Made by a program: the position numbers and the translations under genes. The notes under the pieces were generated by a model, which saw nothing but the letters and a program-made list of their open reading frames with translations, was not told the origin of the DNA and made no database searches. This document shows positions 24,586 through 32,219 of a stretch of 32,219 bases of DNA, piece after piece. The stretch is from Candidatus Poseidoniaceae archaeon (GTDB taxonomy: Archaea > Thermoplasmatota > Poseidoniia > Poseidoniales > Poseidoniaceae), in the NCBI GenBank assembly GCA_030750665.1, contig JASMHR010000009.1, positions 261 through 32,479 of the forward strand, in the 5' to 3' direction. The stretch's first letter is position 1; the number at the start of each line of letters is the position of its first letter.

Positions 24586-25645
24586 CCTGTGCACCTCCTC
24601 CTAGTAGAATATCAGCGATGACTAGTCTGCACATTGCTTCTGCAACCGGCACTGCTCTCGGCCCCAACACAGGGTCATGTCTGCCACCTACCACCAGTTC
24701 CTTCTGTTCCCCACTGACCATATCAAGAGTATGCTGCGGTAATGAGATGCTGCTGGGTGGTTTCAAAGTCAATGCCATCCGTAATGGGGCACCAGTAGCC
24801 ATCCCACCCAAAGCGCCATCACCATCTGTCTTCGGTCCGTCCTTGCCCATGTACCATGGTGAATTATGCTGGCTACCTCTACTTTGACAGACATCGATTC
24901 CATCTCCAAACTCAACCGCTCTGGCTCCAGGAACCGACATCAATGAGTGAGCCAATAATGGTTCAAGACCCTCAAACCATGGAGCCCCGAAACCCAAAGG
25001 TAGTCCTTCGATGACAATGCTTACTTTGGAACCAACCGAATCGCCCAACTTCCTTATCTCAAGAACATGAGAAAGCATTTCTTGAGCGGATTCTGGATTT
25101 GAACATCTTACCCGTTGGCAGGCTTCATCATCCGGAAGAGCGAGTGGAATAGATTCGCATCTGACGCTGCCAATTGCAGAGACATGGGCGCGTACAGATA
25201 TCCCATGTTCATGCAATAATGGGGAGCAAAGACTCGCTGCGGCCACCAACCCTGCGGTCAAACGAGCACTGTTCACTCCACCTCCACGTGGGTCTGCCGC
25301 CCCCTCACTGTTGACCATGGCCGGAAGGTCGGCGTGTCCTGGACGTGGCATATCTGGGAGAAATGAATAATCACTGGAGCGAGCATCAACATTGCGAATC
25401 AATAGTAGAAGTGGTGAGCCTGTAGCCTTTCCTTCATAGACGCCTGAGAGAATCTCACAATAGTCAGATTCTTTGCGCAATGAGCCAATGCCGCTTCCAG
25501 GCCTCCTTCGCTCTAATTCAGCAGCGAGAAATTCCTCATCGATAATAGTACCAGCAGGAATTCCTTCTACAAGAGCACCTACTGCAGGGCCGTGACTTTC
25601 ACCGAATAATGTCGTACGCAATCTCTCACCGATGCGCATCGACAT
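24578..25645 (-). CDS. aroC: Chorismate synthase
   Basis: 'TTLFGESHGPAVGALVEGIPAG', 'RRRPGSGIGSLRKESDYCEILSGVYEGKATGSPLLLLIRN', 'RPGHADLPAM', 'GGGVNSARLTAG'. Confidence 0.96.
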   Translation of the reverse strand: MSMRIGERLRTTLFGESHGPAVGALVEGIPAGTIIDEEFLAAELERRRPGSGIGSLRKESDYCEILSGVYEGKATGSPLLLLIRNVDARSSDYSFLPDMPRPGHADLPAMVNSEGAADPRGGGVNSARLTAGLVAAASLCSPLLHEHGISVRAHVSAIGSVRCESIPLALPDDEACQRVRCSNPESAQEMLSHVLEIRKLGDSVGSKVSIVIEGLPLGFGAPWFEGLEPLLAHSLMSVPGARAVEFGDGIDVCQSRGSQHNSPWYMGKDGPKTDGDGALGGMATGAPLRMALTLKPPSSISLPQHTLDMVSGEQKELVVGGRHDPVLGPRAVPVAEAMCRLVIADILLGGGAQDE

Positions 25646-25689
25646 AAGGCCTCATGCCCGGGTGGGCACTTGAGGGTTCAAGCCTTCTC

Positions 25690-26577
25690 TCACTCCACTT
25701 CATTAGCACTGAGGTGTTCTTTATTGATCACCTTGGTCTGAATTACCTCAACACCTTTCTGTCTAGTGGAGAACAACATCCGTAATCGCTCCAAAGTTGG
25801 AGCTGAAACCGATGCTGAGAATATCACAATGGCTGAACCAGAACCACTGATTCCGGCGGCTCTCGCTCCATTGACAAATGCATCATTCGTCATCCTGCGC
25901 CCCTCCATATCATTCAAAACAGAGGCCATTGAACGACCATTCCAAGTTATTGCAACAAGTTCTTTCCCTTCTTGAAGTGCAGCCAATGACTTCTGGAAAC
26001 CTTGTTGATGCCAAGCAAAGGCATCTAATTCCGGCGACTCCATCCTCTCACCTCTGAGGAGCAACAATACATCCCAATCGTCAGAGTTTGGGCCATTCCC
26101 TTCCAAGATAATCCCTTCAGCAGCAGAAAGATTCGGGTCTACAAGTTTCCAGCCCCCTTCAACCGCTGCCCAAGAATCATCTACACTTCCGGTCAATGAA
26201 ACTCCTGAGGCTGATTGTGCCTTGGAAGAAATATCCACAATCTCTGCATTTGTAATCTCGAGTTTCATTGAATCGGCCAAAGCCCTGATTGCTGCAACAG
26301 ACACTGCTGCAGAAGATTTGAGACCTTGTCGGGCCGGAACTTTGCTACTTACGCTCCAGTGTAACTCCGCTCCTGGCAACTCATGTCCTGCTTCTTTCCA
26401 AGCCTCGACGGTCGCCTCCAACAGGCCATCAGGATCATCGAGTTCCCGCCTGGGTGGTTTGTCGAGAAGGGTAACTGTGACTGGAAGGTCTAGAGCAAGA
26501 CTTGCTCCATATCCAACCCCTGCAGCATGCAATAGGCTACAGGCACCATTTGCCTCACCTTTGCCCAACCTTGCCAT
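25690..26577 (-). CDS. Archaeal (GHMP-superfamily) shikimate kinase
   Basis: 'ACSLLHAAGVGYGASLALDLPVTVTL', GHMP motif 'VPARQGLKSSAAVSVAAIRAL', 'AAGISGSGSAIVIFS'; between 3-dehydroquinate synthase II and aroC. Confidence 0.92.
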   Translation of the reverse strand: MARLGKGEANGACSLLHAAGVGYGASLALDLPVTVTLLDKPPRRELDDPDGLLEATVEAWKEAGHELPGAELHWSVSSKVPARQGLKSSAAVSVAAIRALADSMKLEITNAEIVDISSKAQSASGVSLTGSVDDSWAAVEGGWKLVDPNLSAAEGIILEGNGPNSDDWDVLLLLRGERMESPELDAFAWHQQGFQKSLAALQEGKELVAITWNGRSMASVLNDMEGRRMTNDAFVNGARAAGISGSGSAIVIFSASVSAPTLERLRMLFSTRQKGVEVIQTKVINKEHLSANEVE

Positions 26578-26581
26578 GCCA

Positions 26582-27547
26582 TCACCTCTCTTTGATTTCT
26601 GCGTCGACCTTCTGCCCTATGTGCCGTGCCCCTGAATCAATTCTGGAAATCAACATGTCACCTTTCTTGATTTCGGTGATGGCAATAGCATCGCCTACAG
26701 GTGAAACCATTCTCACTGTCTCTGCTTGTTGAAGTACTGCCTGCGCTTCATTATCATTTTCATCTACCCACTTCAATAATATCATTGGCCTTCTCTCTAT
26801 TTTCAATCTGCCAATACTTGCTTCTCTGGTGTCGCCATTTTTGGAGAATACCATAACTGAATCTCCAGCCTCAAGTTCTGAAAGATAAGCTGTACTTCCA
26901 TCAGCCAACAAGGTATAGGCATGGACAGTTCCTGCATTCACTCTGAAAGGCCTGACTGGTACGAACTCACTATCGATAGTCTCACCGTGAACCAGAACCA
27001 TGGATGATGAACTGGAACCAACCATCAAACCTTCACCTTTGGCAAGAAGAGAAGTCAAATCGATGCAGACCCTGTCACCGACACCAGCATTCTGCACCGT
27101 AGTGACTCTGACTGACCCAAGTTCAGCAACTCCAGAATGCTCAGGAAACTGCTCTTCTGATAATCTCTCCAAGCGCTGTGCTTTAGCAATGAACGCCGCT
27201 TCAACCACTTTCTCATTCTCTGGAACCAACAAGGCATCAACACCAATCTGCAAAGCGAATGCTGCCCCCTGAATCTGAGAAGGTTCATCGATGAGTGCTG
27301 CAATTCTCGTTGGACTGCCTTGAGCAGCAGAAACCAGGTTCTCCAATGGAATCATCTTCCAATCATCCAATTCCACCAACACCCAGTCAACAGAACCGAT
27401 GGCTGAACGTGCACGTTGCTGACCTGAATCATCTTTCACCTGCACGACAAGGCAATCTTCAGGTTCTATTGTGACAACTCGGTCGAAACCCTTCTCGTCC
27501 AAATTCTTGGTTGAACTGTTTCGACGATCCAACCAGACCTCCATCAC
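26582..27547 (-). CDS. 3-dehydroquinate synthase II (archaeal AroB')
   Basis: 'RVCIDLTSLLAKGEGLMVGSSSSSMVLVHGETIDSEFVPVRPFRVNAGTVHAYTLLADGSTAYLSELEAGDSVMVF' is characteristic of the archaeal family. Confidence 0.94.
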   Translation of the reverse strand: MMEVWLDRRNSSTKNLDEKGFDRVVTIEPEDCLVVQVKDDSGQQRARSAIGSVDWVLVELDDWKMIPLENLVSAAQGSPTRIAALIDEPSQIQGAAFALQIGVDALLVPENEKVVEAAFIAKAQRLERLSEEQFPEHSGVAELGSVRVTTVQNAGVGDRVCIDLTSLLAKGEGLMVGSSSSSMVLVHGETIDSEFVPVRPFRVNAGTVHAYTLLADGSTAYLSELEAGDSVMVFSKNGDTREASIGRLKIERRPMILLKWVDENDNEAQAVLQQAETVRMVSPVGDAIAITEIKKGDMLISRIDSGARHIGQKVDAEIKER

Positions 27548-28332
27548 AACACCTCACAGGCTTCTTCAAAACTCAGCCCATCATGAATCAATCCTCGTAA
27601 TGCAAGAATACAATTTCTTGGATTTTCATCCTCGAATATCTGTCTGCCCATACATACTCCAGCGCCACCTACTTCTATAGCATCAGCAACTATTCGAAGT
27701 ACTTCAGTGAAATCACCACTAGATTCGCCTCCAGCAATCAAGACTGGAATTGGCGCTGCCCCGACAACTTCTGCAAATGCTTCCTTGCTCCCTGGCCACG
27801 ATGTCTTGATGGCATCACAACCCAATTCCCAACCCAAACGAACTGCATGGGCGATTGCCATCGTGCTGTCTCCTTCCGCCTTGAGAAAGGGCCCACGCGG
27901 ATAGATCATGCCCAACAATGGGATGTCAAGATGATGACATTGCTCGGATATCAATCCTAATCTCTCGAGCATCAGATGCTCGTTCAAGTCCCCAAGATTT
28001 ACTTGGACACTGACTCCTGAAGCACCTCGTTCCACTGCCTCTCCGGTGGAGCCTACCAGTACTTTGTTCGAGGAATTCTCGCCTCCATGAATCGTCGAAG
28101 CAGATATGTGCATCAGCATTGGAATTGTGGAATCGCAATATCTACTCACCACACCTTTGTGAGCAATAATGGCATCAGCCCCTCCTGCCCCTAGTTCGTT
28201 GATCAGGGCCTCTACATCGGTCAATCCAGCCACCGGCCAAGATGAAACACCATGGTCGATCGGTATCCACACAGCCTTGCCATCTGGCATCAATCGCGCC
28301 AACCTCTCAGCATGCAACGATGACCTAGCCAT
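27544..28332 (-). CDS. 2-amino-3,7-dideoxy-D-threo-hept-6-ulosonate synthase (class I aldolase-like)
   Basis: 'RLARLMPDGKAVWIPIDHGVSSWP', 'ADAIIAHKGVV', 'GCDAIKTSWPGS', 'PIPVLIAGGESSGDF', 'EVGGAGVCMGRQIFED'; 4-nt overlap with the DHQ synthase II start. ATG at 28332 preferred over 28389. Confidence 0.92.
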   Translation of the reverse strand: MARSSLHAERLARLMPDGKAVWIPIDHGVSSWPVAGLTDVEALINELGAGGADAIIAHKGVVSRYCDSTIPMLMHISASTIHGGENSSNKVLVGSTGEAVERGASGVSVQVNLGDLNEHLMLERLGLISEQCHHLDIPLLGMIYPRGPFLKAEGDSTMAIAHAVRLGWELGCDAIKTSWPGSKEAFAEVVGAAPIPVLIAGGESSGDFTEVLRIVADAIEVGGAGVCMGRQIFEDENPRNCILALRGLIHDGLSFEEACEVL

Positions 28333-28335
28333 GCA

Positions 28336-28348
28336 ACCCCTCAGGGGT
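28336..28348. promoter_or_regulatory. 13-bp palindrome ACCCCT-C-AGGGGT immediately upstream of the shikimate operon start
   Basis: Perfect 6-bp arms, 3 nt from the start codon at 28330-28332; overlaps the purine-rich SD-like region. Confidence 0.3.
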
Positions 28349-28369
28349 CGACATTTCAATACCTGTGGT

Positions 28370-29023
28370 TCAGACCTGTTCGCTTCCAACCAACCATTTC
28401 ATTGTGATAGAAGTCGCTTTCTCGAGATGCTCGCCCAGTGTACTCTTGGTGATTCCAGTCATATCAGATAATTCTCTCAAACTAACACGTCGAGGAATAT
28501 CAAACCAACCAGATGAAACAGCAGCACGCAACGCCTCTCTTTGTTTTTCGGTCAAAATATTCGCCAATCCGTGCTCTTCATCGTTTGATGTGACTGCAAT
28601 GGTATCTGGCGGTAAAACTTCACGCGCCAATTTGACGAATGTTGAAACTCCTGAAGGGAGTCCTCTGACATTGATCACCATGCCATTCTTGCCCAACCGA
28701 TATGGGGGTAAGACAGTGATATCATCCATCATGATGGCTCCTGTCGATAATGAATGATGATTGGTCAACACGATATATCCTTCACCACCTATTTCAGGTT
28801 CCCCAGCAGGCGGCAATGGCCCTTCTACAGTGAGAAAACTCACCTGAGCGAGGTCTTCAATTCCCTTATCTGGAAGAAAGGCGACCTTGACCAATTGTCT
28901 TACACCTTGTTCAGACACATCTAGATGTCCAAGAACTTCCATGCTCGTACAAATCTCACACAATGGAGCAAATTCACTCAATTCCAAATTCTCGGCAGAC
29001 CAAGTCAATCTAACCTCGCGCAT
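28370..29023 (-). CDS. Bacterio-opsin activator-like HTH (HTH_10) transcriptional regulator
   Basis: C-terminal 'LTEKQREALRAAVSSGWFDIPRRVSLRELSDMTGITKSTLGEHLEKATSITMKWL' matches the HTH_10/Bat family. Confidence 0.88.
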   Translation of the reverse strand: MREVRLTWSAENLELSEFAPLCEICTSMEVLGHLDVSEQGVRQLVKVAFLPDKGIEDLAQVSFLTVEGPLPPAGEPEIGGEGYIVLTNHHSLSTGAIMMDDITVLPPYRLGKNGMVINVRGLPSGVSTFVKLAREVLPPDTIAVTSNDEEHGLANILTEKQREALRAAVSSGWFDIPRRVSLRELSDMTGITKSTLGEHLEKATSITMKWLVGSEQV

Positions 29024-29120
29024 GGCCCTTGGTGAATGGATTCAGTCTTGACCCTGCCTATCAAATACGGAGAAGAGTTCAAACACATCAATCAACAGCG
29101 CAATTCAGGAAGGATGAATC

Positions 29121-29903
29121 GTGGCTTTGATCGAGTTGAATGGAATAACGAGAATCTACGGAGAAGGAGAAACTGAGGTCAGAGCACTAGATGGAATCGA
29201 TCTATCCATTGAAAGAGGTGAGATCATCGCACTATTGGGACCATCTGGTTCTGGTAAAACCACACTTCTGAACATCATTGCTGCATTAGATGAGCCAACT
29301 GAGGGGACATACTCCTTTGAATCTCAAGAAGTTCCAAATGGAAATGTCGAAGCGATGACTACTTTCCGAAGAGAGAACATTGGTTACATCTTCCAATTCT
29401 TCAATCTACTCGGAGACTTGACTGCACTTGAGAATGTATTATTGGTCCAAGAAATAGCGGGCGTGCGCGACAAGGAACTTGCAATCTCTCAACTAAAGGA
29501 AGTCGGGCTCGAAGGTCTAGAAGATAGGTTTCCAGCCCAGATGAGTGGAGGGCAGCGTCAAAGGGTCGCAATAGCCCGTTCTCTGTCGAAAAAACCAAAC
29601 ATCATTCTAGGTGATGAATTGACTGGGAATCTGGACTCTGAAACCTCGAATCAGGTGATGGATTCATTGATTGAAACCTGTCGAGAAGGAGACCTTACCA
29701 CCATGTTCGTGACGCACGATACTTCACTGACTCGCTTCGCAACTCGCGTCATCAATCTTGACAGTGGACGTGTGGTCTCTGATGAACCTGGAGGGCTTTC
29801 AACCATGGCAGGTCAAGCTCGAAGCGCGGCTAAAGATATCGCCAAAGGCGCCAAGAATATTGTCGAATCAATCAAGGATGTTGCAAAGGACATCATAGGG
29901 TGA
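29121..29903 (+). CDS. ABC transporter ATP-binding protein (MacB/LolD-like)
   Basis: GTG start; Walker A 'LLGPSGSGKTTLLN', 'FQFFNLLGDLTALENVLL', signature 'MSGGQRQRVAIARSLSKKPNIILGDELTGNLDS'. Confidence 0.96.
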   Translation: MALIELNGITRIYGEGETEVRALDGIDLSIERGEIIALLGPSGSGKTTLLNIIAALDEPTEGTYSFESQEVPNGNVEAMTTFRRENIGYIFQFFNLLGDLTALENVLLVQEIAGVRDKELAISQLKEVGLEGLEDRFPAQMSGGQRQRVAIARSLSKKPNIILGDELTGNLDSETSNQVMDSLIETCREGDLTTMFVTHDTSLTRFATRVINLDSGRVVSDEPGGLSTMAGQARSAAKDIAKGAKNIVESIKDVAKDIIG

Positions 29904-29907
29904 GTTT

Positions 29908-32219
29908 GTGAATAAGTTGCTACTTACTCGGCTCAGGCGCAGCCTGATGCGGACCAAAATAAGAGTGATTACAGTTACTCTTCTGATAACATTGACCGCT
30001 TACCTTGGTGTGACGCTGAGTGAATTCACCCGTAACATGAACAGTGTCTATGATGACTTCTATTCAGAAACCAATCTTGCCGACCTGATGGTTATCGATG
30101 AAGTGCAAGACGAAGGCAACTTCACCGCATTATGTGAAGCACATAGTGATTGGAATTGCGAAAGTAGGCTATCATTGAGAGGTGAAGCGAACATGACTTC
30201 ATTCTGCACTGCTCGAAAGGTGAAATGCGACTGGATTCAATCATTTTGGCATGGCATGACGACTAATGAGGTCACTTCGCTACATGCTGTTGATGGTTCG
30301 ATGGAACCGGCTGCTGGTGAGTTGGTAATCGATGCCCATGTCGCCAATTCTCACAAGGTGCAGGTCGGTGATGTCATGGAGATTGCCGCTGGAGGTGGTA
30401 TTGTCGAACTGAGTGTAGTAGGTATCGCTTACAATCCACTCCATCTCTGGTATATGCCAGAAGGTTCTCTATTTCCAGATAATGAGAATTTCATTGTCGG
30501 CTATCTGGATGCCGAAACATTAGCCGAAATAGCAGGCTTCCAACCTGGTGCGATGAATGAACTACACATCGACCTCCCAGGGACTCCCGATTTTGATATC
30601 GCTTCTACTAACGATGTCGATGAAGGCAAGGATTTGAATCCGCTGAGGGAAGGAGTTCTAGAAGATATGCGGGACAGTGGAATGGAAGGTGAAGTAGTCG
30701 ATCGCAGTGGAATGAAGAGTCCTGAAATGCTGCGCATTGATCTTGAGGGGTCGCAGAAAATCACTCCTTTCGTCCTCGTGATGCTGTTGGTGATAAGTGG
30801 TCTTGTCATTGCCGTTTCAATAGACCGTCTGGTCAAGAGTCAAGCCAGAGAAATCGCCGTACTCAGAACCATCGGAACCTCCGGAAAAGACATTCGGAAC
30901 ATCTACATGCTGGTTCCTCTAGTACTGGGAATACCCGGATTGACCCTTGGTATATTAATGGGAATTTCACCAATTGGTACCAAAGCATTCACCGAATTCT
31001 ACTTCTCTTTCTTCGACATGCCTATCGTCACTATTCATCATTATCTGGACCTGATAATCATGCTAGGTGCAGGTTCTTTACTTCTGATATTCCTATTCGG
31101 GATTCGCCCCGCAATACGCGCCTCTAGATTGCAACCTCTCGATGTATTTGGACAATCAAGTGAGAAAGCGCCGAGTCGCCTATTGACCAAAGTCACACGT
31201 TCTCTTTCCCCCGGAATTGGATTGGCATTGAGATCGACCTTCCGAAAACCTGGTCGATTGATAGTCACATTGCTTGCACTTTCACTTTCGATGATGATTC
31301 TTGGAGGGATGATGATGATGATGGCGGTATTCACCAATGTCTTCGAAGAAGGACTGGATGAACAGGTCAATTGGGATGCGCAAGCGATGATTTGGCCTGA
31401 AAATGTTGATGCTGCAGCAAGTTGGGCAGCAAACAATTCCTCAGCATATGAAAAGTTCATCGTTGACAAGGGAAACAAGATAGGTGAAGATAGAACATTC
31501 TCACTATATGGATTAGAAGAAGTTACCACGAAGGATGACAAGATGTTGAGATTCAAACTCATCGATGGCTCATTGCCAATAACGGGTGCGGTTCCACCTC
31601 AAGTCCTGATCGATGAGGGCATGTCAATTCTACTCGAATGGGAAGTAGGCGAGATTGTGGAATTTGAAAACGGAGCTTCGGTAATAGAGGTAGAGATTAC
31701 TGGGACCATTCAGGAAATCGAACGCATGATGGTTTTCAATCGCGCAGATCTAAGTGAAATCGTTGACTATGATGCGAATGGGGTACGCATGACCTTCTCG
31801 GAAGGCCAATCTGTTGATGATGGGTTGCGAGAAATTTCGATAATGATAGTCGAAAAAGAAACATTGATCGAAGGTTTCAACACAGTGCTTCAGCAACAAG
31901 AAGGAGCCATGCAATCAATGTATGTCATCGGAGGGCTACTTGCGATAGCAGTGCTTTTCAACACCTTATTGATGAATCTGGCAGAACGGGATACTGAACT
32001 GGCTACTTTGCGCGTTCTTGGGGCGAGTCGTATGCGTCTCGCACTCATTCTGACTGTCGAGCATTCATTCATTGGGCTGATTGGTGGAATCGCTGGCGTC
32101 GTGGCAAGCATTGCAATGATGGGTGCAATGGCATCAATGATGACAACATGGGAATTCTATATACCGTTGGCCATCGACTACATTGTATCATTGAAAGTGA
32201 TTGCATTCGTACTAATCGC
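29908..32219 (+). CDS. ABC transporter permease, FtsX/MacB-type (3'-truncated by window end)
   Basis: Manual translation from GTG at 29908: 'MNKLLLTRLRRSLMRTKIRVITVTLLITLTAYLGVTLSEFTRN...', 'AVSIDRLVKSQAREIAVLRTIGTSGKDIRNIYMLVPLVLG', second FtsX half near 31900-32219. Absent from the supplied ORF track, probably because it has no stop in the window. Confidence 0.9.
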   Translation, partial: MNKLLLTRLRRSLMRTKIRVITVTLLITLTAYLGVTLSEFTRNMNSVYDDFYSETNLADLMVIDEVQDEGNFTALCEAHSDWNCESRLSLRGEANMTSFCTARKVKCDWIQSFWHGMTTNEVTSLHAVDGSMEPAAGELVIDAHVANSHKVQVGDVMEIAAGGGIVELSVVGIAYNPLHLWYMPEGSLFPDNENFIVGYLDAETLAEIAGFQPGAMNELHIDLPGTPDFDIASTNDVDEGKDLNPLREGVLEDMRDSGMEGEVVDRSGMKSPEMLRIDLEGSQKITPFVLVMLLVISGLVIAVSIDRLVKSQAREIAVLRTIGTSGKDIRNIYMLVPLVLGIPGLTLGILMGISPIGTKAFTEFYFSFFDMPIVTIHHYLDLIIMLGAGSLLLIFLFGIRPAIRASRLQPLDVFGQSSEKAPSRLLTKVTRSLSPGIGLALRSTFRKPGRLIVTLLALSLSMMILGGMMMMMAVFTNVFEEGLDEQVNWDAQAMIWPENVDAAASWAANNSSAYEKFIVDKGNKIGEDRTFSLYGLEEVTTKDDKMLRFKLIDGSLPITGAVPPQVLIDEGMSILLEWEVGEIVEFENGASVIEVEITGTIQEIERMMVFNRADLSEIVDYDANGVRMTFSEGQSVDDGLREISIMIVEKETLIEGFNTVLQQQEGAMQSMYVIGGLLAIAVLFNTLLMNLAERDTELATLRVLGASRMRLALILTVEHSFIGLIGGIAGVVASIAMMGAMASMMTTWEFYIPLAIDYIVSLKVIAFVLI

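Noticed and set aside
1-32219. tRNA/rRNA genes, transposases, integrases, CRISPR arrays, toxin-antitoxin or defence genes
   Set aside because: None recognised by eye on either strand; small structured RNAs cannot be excluded without a covariance-model search.

Overview
Protein-dense window with about 23 supported genes, no RNA genes, no CRISPR array and no recognisable mobile element. The host is almost certainly an archaeon: it carries the ASA/ADTH-type early shikimate pathway (ADTH synthase plus 3-dehydroquinate synthase II), a GHMP-type shikimate kinase, a bacterio-opsin-activator-like HTH regulator, and many membrane-anchored secreted proteins. The style suggests a planktonic Thermoplasmatota / Marine Group II-like genome, but that assignment is inference. 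Main content: (i) a CaCA-family antiporter and a free-methionine-R-sulfoxide reductase; (ii) acyl-CoA dehydrogenase - MocA-like NTP transferase - XdhC/CoxI-like cofactor maturation cluster; (iii) oligoribonuclease; (iv) PI-PLC-like lipoprotein, a 1.37-kaa polytopic membrane protein, a subtilase and a thioredoxin-like lipoprotein; (v) a three-subunit molybdenum hydroxylase whose FAD subunit carries the extra Cys-rich loop typical of 4-hydroxybenzoyl-CoA reductase (HcrB), followed directly by a surface protein; (vi) DUF4350 / MoxR / DUF58 / membrane protein cluster; (vii) shikimate genes with aspartate kinase; (viii) HTH regulator and an ABC exporter whose permease runs off the window end. The strongest candidate for an undescribed system is the HCR-like enzyme with unusual subunit extensions, two perfect palindromes in its upstream divergent region, and a separate acyl-CoA dehydrogenase/MocA/XdhC operon. 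Functional calls are from motif recognition only; no searches were run.
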